This document shows positions 62,801 through 64,000 of a stretch of DNA of 64,000 bases, in pieces. This stretch comes from Elysia chlorotica. Taxonomy: Eukaryota > Mollusca > Gastropoda > Plakobranchidae. Made by a program: the position numbers and the translations under genes. The stretch covers positions 85,082 through 149,081 of the forward strand of contig RQTK01000506.1 of the NCBI GenBank assembly GCA_003991915.1, read 5' to 3'. The notes beneath the pieces were generated by a model. The model did not search any database, had not been told where the DNA came from, and was given only the letters and a program-made list of their open reading frames with translations. The stretch's first letter is position 1. Every line of letters begins with the position of its first letter.

Positions 62801-64000
62801 ATAAATTATTATGAAAAATTCAAGTATATTTCATAATGTATTTTGAGGAAGCTTTCCAAATTGATCTAACCATTACCTGTAAATATATCTTAAGTTATGG
62901 TTAAGAGGTTAACATCATTGAAATCACGACCTTAAAAAAAGAATAATTGATACAATTTGAAAGCTAGAGAAACGACATGTGCTATATAGATGTCTTTATT
63001 CATAGATTTATTTGCAGCACATAAGGATTTTACGGTTTTACCTGTTTGCTCGAGGAGAGGTAAACTGACCCCATCTATCGTTTGTCTTGTACTCCATTAT
63101 CAGGTGAACATCAGATCTTGATAAACTTTTTCCTACAACTGTTAATGAAAAGATTTATAAACTCTTTGAAATTCTTGCAAGATAAAAAAACTTGTAAGCG
63201 ATCCACAGCTTCTTACATTTACATAATTATGCTTCTTACAGTTATATACAACAACAACAAAAAGTAATATAAAAAATCTATCAATTTGACACAAACTAAC
63301 AAGCTGAACCCCTGTTCAATAATATTTTAATCTGATATTTTTCTCCATAAAAATGTTTTTAGGGTGGCTTACTAACCTTTAACCGAATCAGGAATAGTGC
63401 TCCGTGCAGAGCTTCCCATCCGAGCTCCAAGCAAGACATTAAACCCTTCAATACCAAGACGACGGGCCATGACAGGGGCATTGCCTCCCAAAGCCCACTG
63501 ATGATCTTTAAATTTTGTGCCAGCCTCTACCATTGCTTCAAATAAGCTAGCGTTTGCCACATATCGCCTGTTGAAAGAGAATCACTCTACACTTATTTAT
63601 TTTTATTAAACTTATGATTTAGTTATCAAAGGTCTCATCACAATGAGTTATGACTCTAGTAGATTAAGAGGATCTTCAACTGGCAATATAGATTTAATTC
63701 AGCAAAATTTGAACACAGGTGGATGCAGTACGTAGTATTCTGTTTTGGACCAAAGGCTAGGGTTTCTGATTACTGCAATGTCCTCCCTGAACAGTGGGAA
63801 ATGTCTTGTTTTAGCTGATCAACTCCACTTTAATTCATGTTAGAAAGGGCTGAACAGCCAGAGCAAAAGAAGCACAAATGAACTCTAATTTTAACTAACA
63901 ATATGTAAAGAAAAAAACAAGGACTGTTACTTACTCTGCGGCAGCCCCTGATTGAAAAAAAAAAGCAAATAGTTGAGCTAATTCCTCTGGATTGTTCACT
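59439..64000 (-). CDS. ADP-dependent glucokinase, 3' seven exons (partial)
   Basis: ADPGK phosphorylates glucose with ADP as donor; the animal enzyme is ER-associated. Exons in transcript order: 64000-63935 (cut by the window), 63567-63377, 63138-63042, 62751-62615, 61793-61630, 60809-60681, 59849-59439. All junctions are GT..AG and phases (2,1,2,1,0,0) hold one frame of 397 residues. Conserved blocks are QSGAAAERY, HQWALGGNAPVMARRLG, HLIMEYKTNDRWGQF with RANR, GGLQMMDNF, LVHFEMASFT, SLGANEQELP, RIHVHTLAFQ, and near the C-terminus APVLVCTKVLKTAGGGDNVS. Asp in GGGD is the expected catalytic base. Human ADPGK has about 497 residues, so about 100 N-terminal residues lie beyond the window. A degenerate copy of one exon end lies at 61381-61480. 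Confidence 0.96.
61381..61480 (-). pseudogene. Degenerate duplicate of an ADPGK exon end
   Basis: This segment and 61491-61655 share flanking words (CAACTGAGGAGAC / CAGTTGAGGAGAC, TTGCAATCAT, GGCTCCAAGGGAG). Here the last codons before the donor read LGAHDQ instead of LGANEQ, with the GT donor kept but no acceptor. It is a local tandem duplication of the 3' end of exon 61793-61630 with adjacent intron, now decayed. Confidence 0.75.
62378..62466 (-). mobile_element. SINE tail fragment, family A (ADPGK intron)
   Basis: GAGTTGGTTTAATGTCCATC, TGTTGTGGACGGTCCTCAAG and ACTGATGTCTGACAATTATA match the tail half of the copy at 52448-52696. It is inserted between ADPGK exons. Confidence 0.8.

Overview
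The window is eukaryotic nuclear DNA: AT-rich, intron-bearing genes with GT..AG splice sites, many microsatellites, tRNA-derived SINEs, several non-LTR retrotransposon relics, a mariner element and a hAT relic. The protein families (ADP-dependent glucokinase, p24/TMED, TMEM179-type membrane protein), the (CTAGAT)n-like repeats and the SINE style suggest a lophotrochozoan, most likely a gastropod mollusc. That assignment is inference; no species is claimed.

Layout. 1-12.9 kb: repeats, a GC-rich island (about 3.1-3.95 kb), a LINE RT relic (5.8-6.35 kb, minus), an apparently intact mariner (6495-7818), SINE fragments. 13.1-14.7 kb: a two-exon TMED/p24 gene (plus). 14.7-24.2 kb: mostly AT-rich noncoding DNA with SINEs and one orphan GC-rich candidate exon on the minus strand (about 18.77-18.92 kb). 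24.27-30.92 kb: a five-exon TMEM179B-like gene (plus) scarred by two complex rearrangements: a duplicated exon-1 tail with upstream sequence, and a direct-inverted-direct triplication around exon 4. 31-36 kb: 3' flank, a (TAG)n array, a LINE RNase H relic and SINEs. 36.5-51.4 kb: a large gene (plus) for an unrecognised acidic, probably disordered protein of about 2,270 residues. It has two giant exons, basic Trp-Arg-Arg-Leu-Lys motifs and a C-terminal CaaX box (CLLM); its introns hold (AGT)n arrays, a 66-70 bp minisatellite and a 5'-truncated LINE. 51.9-57.2 kb: AT-rich noncoding DNA with one SINE. 57.2-58.5 kb: hAT/ZMYM1-like transposase relic (minus). 59.4-64.0 kb: the 3' seven exons of ADPGK (minus), 5' end outside the window.

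The four main genes act separately: early-secretory cargo transport (TMED), a four-pass membrane protein, a putative prenylated scaffold, and an ER-associated ADP-dependent glucokinase. Gene models come from splice signals, reading phase and recalled family similarity, with no transcript data. The most notable items are the template-switch-like rearrangements in the TMEM179B-like gene, the unrecognised CaaX protein and the full-length mariner. A 52-codon ORF in the unique segment between duplicated blocks (25.5-25.7 kb) also deserves attention.
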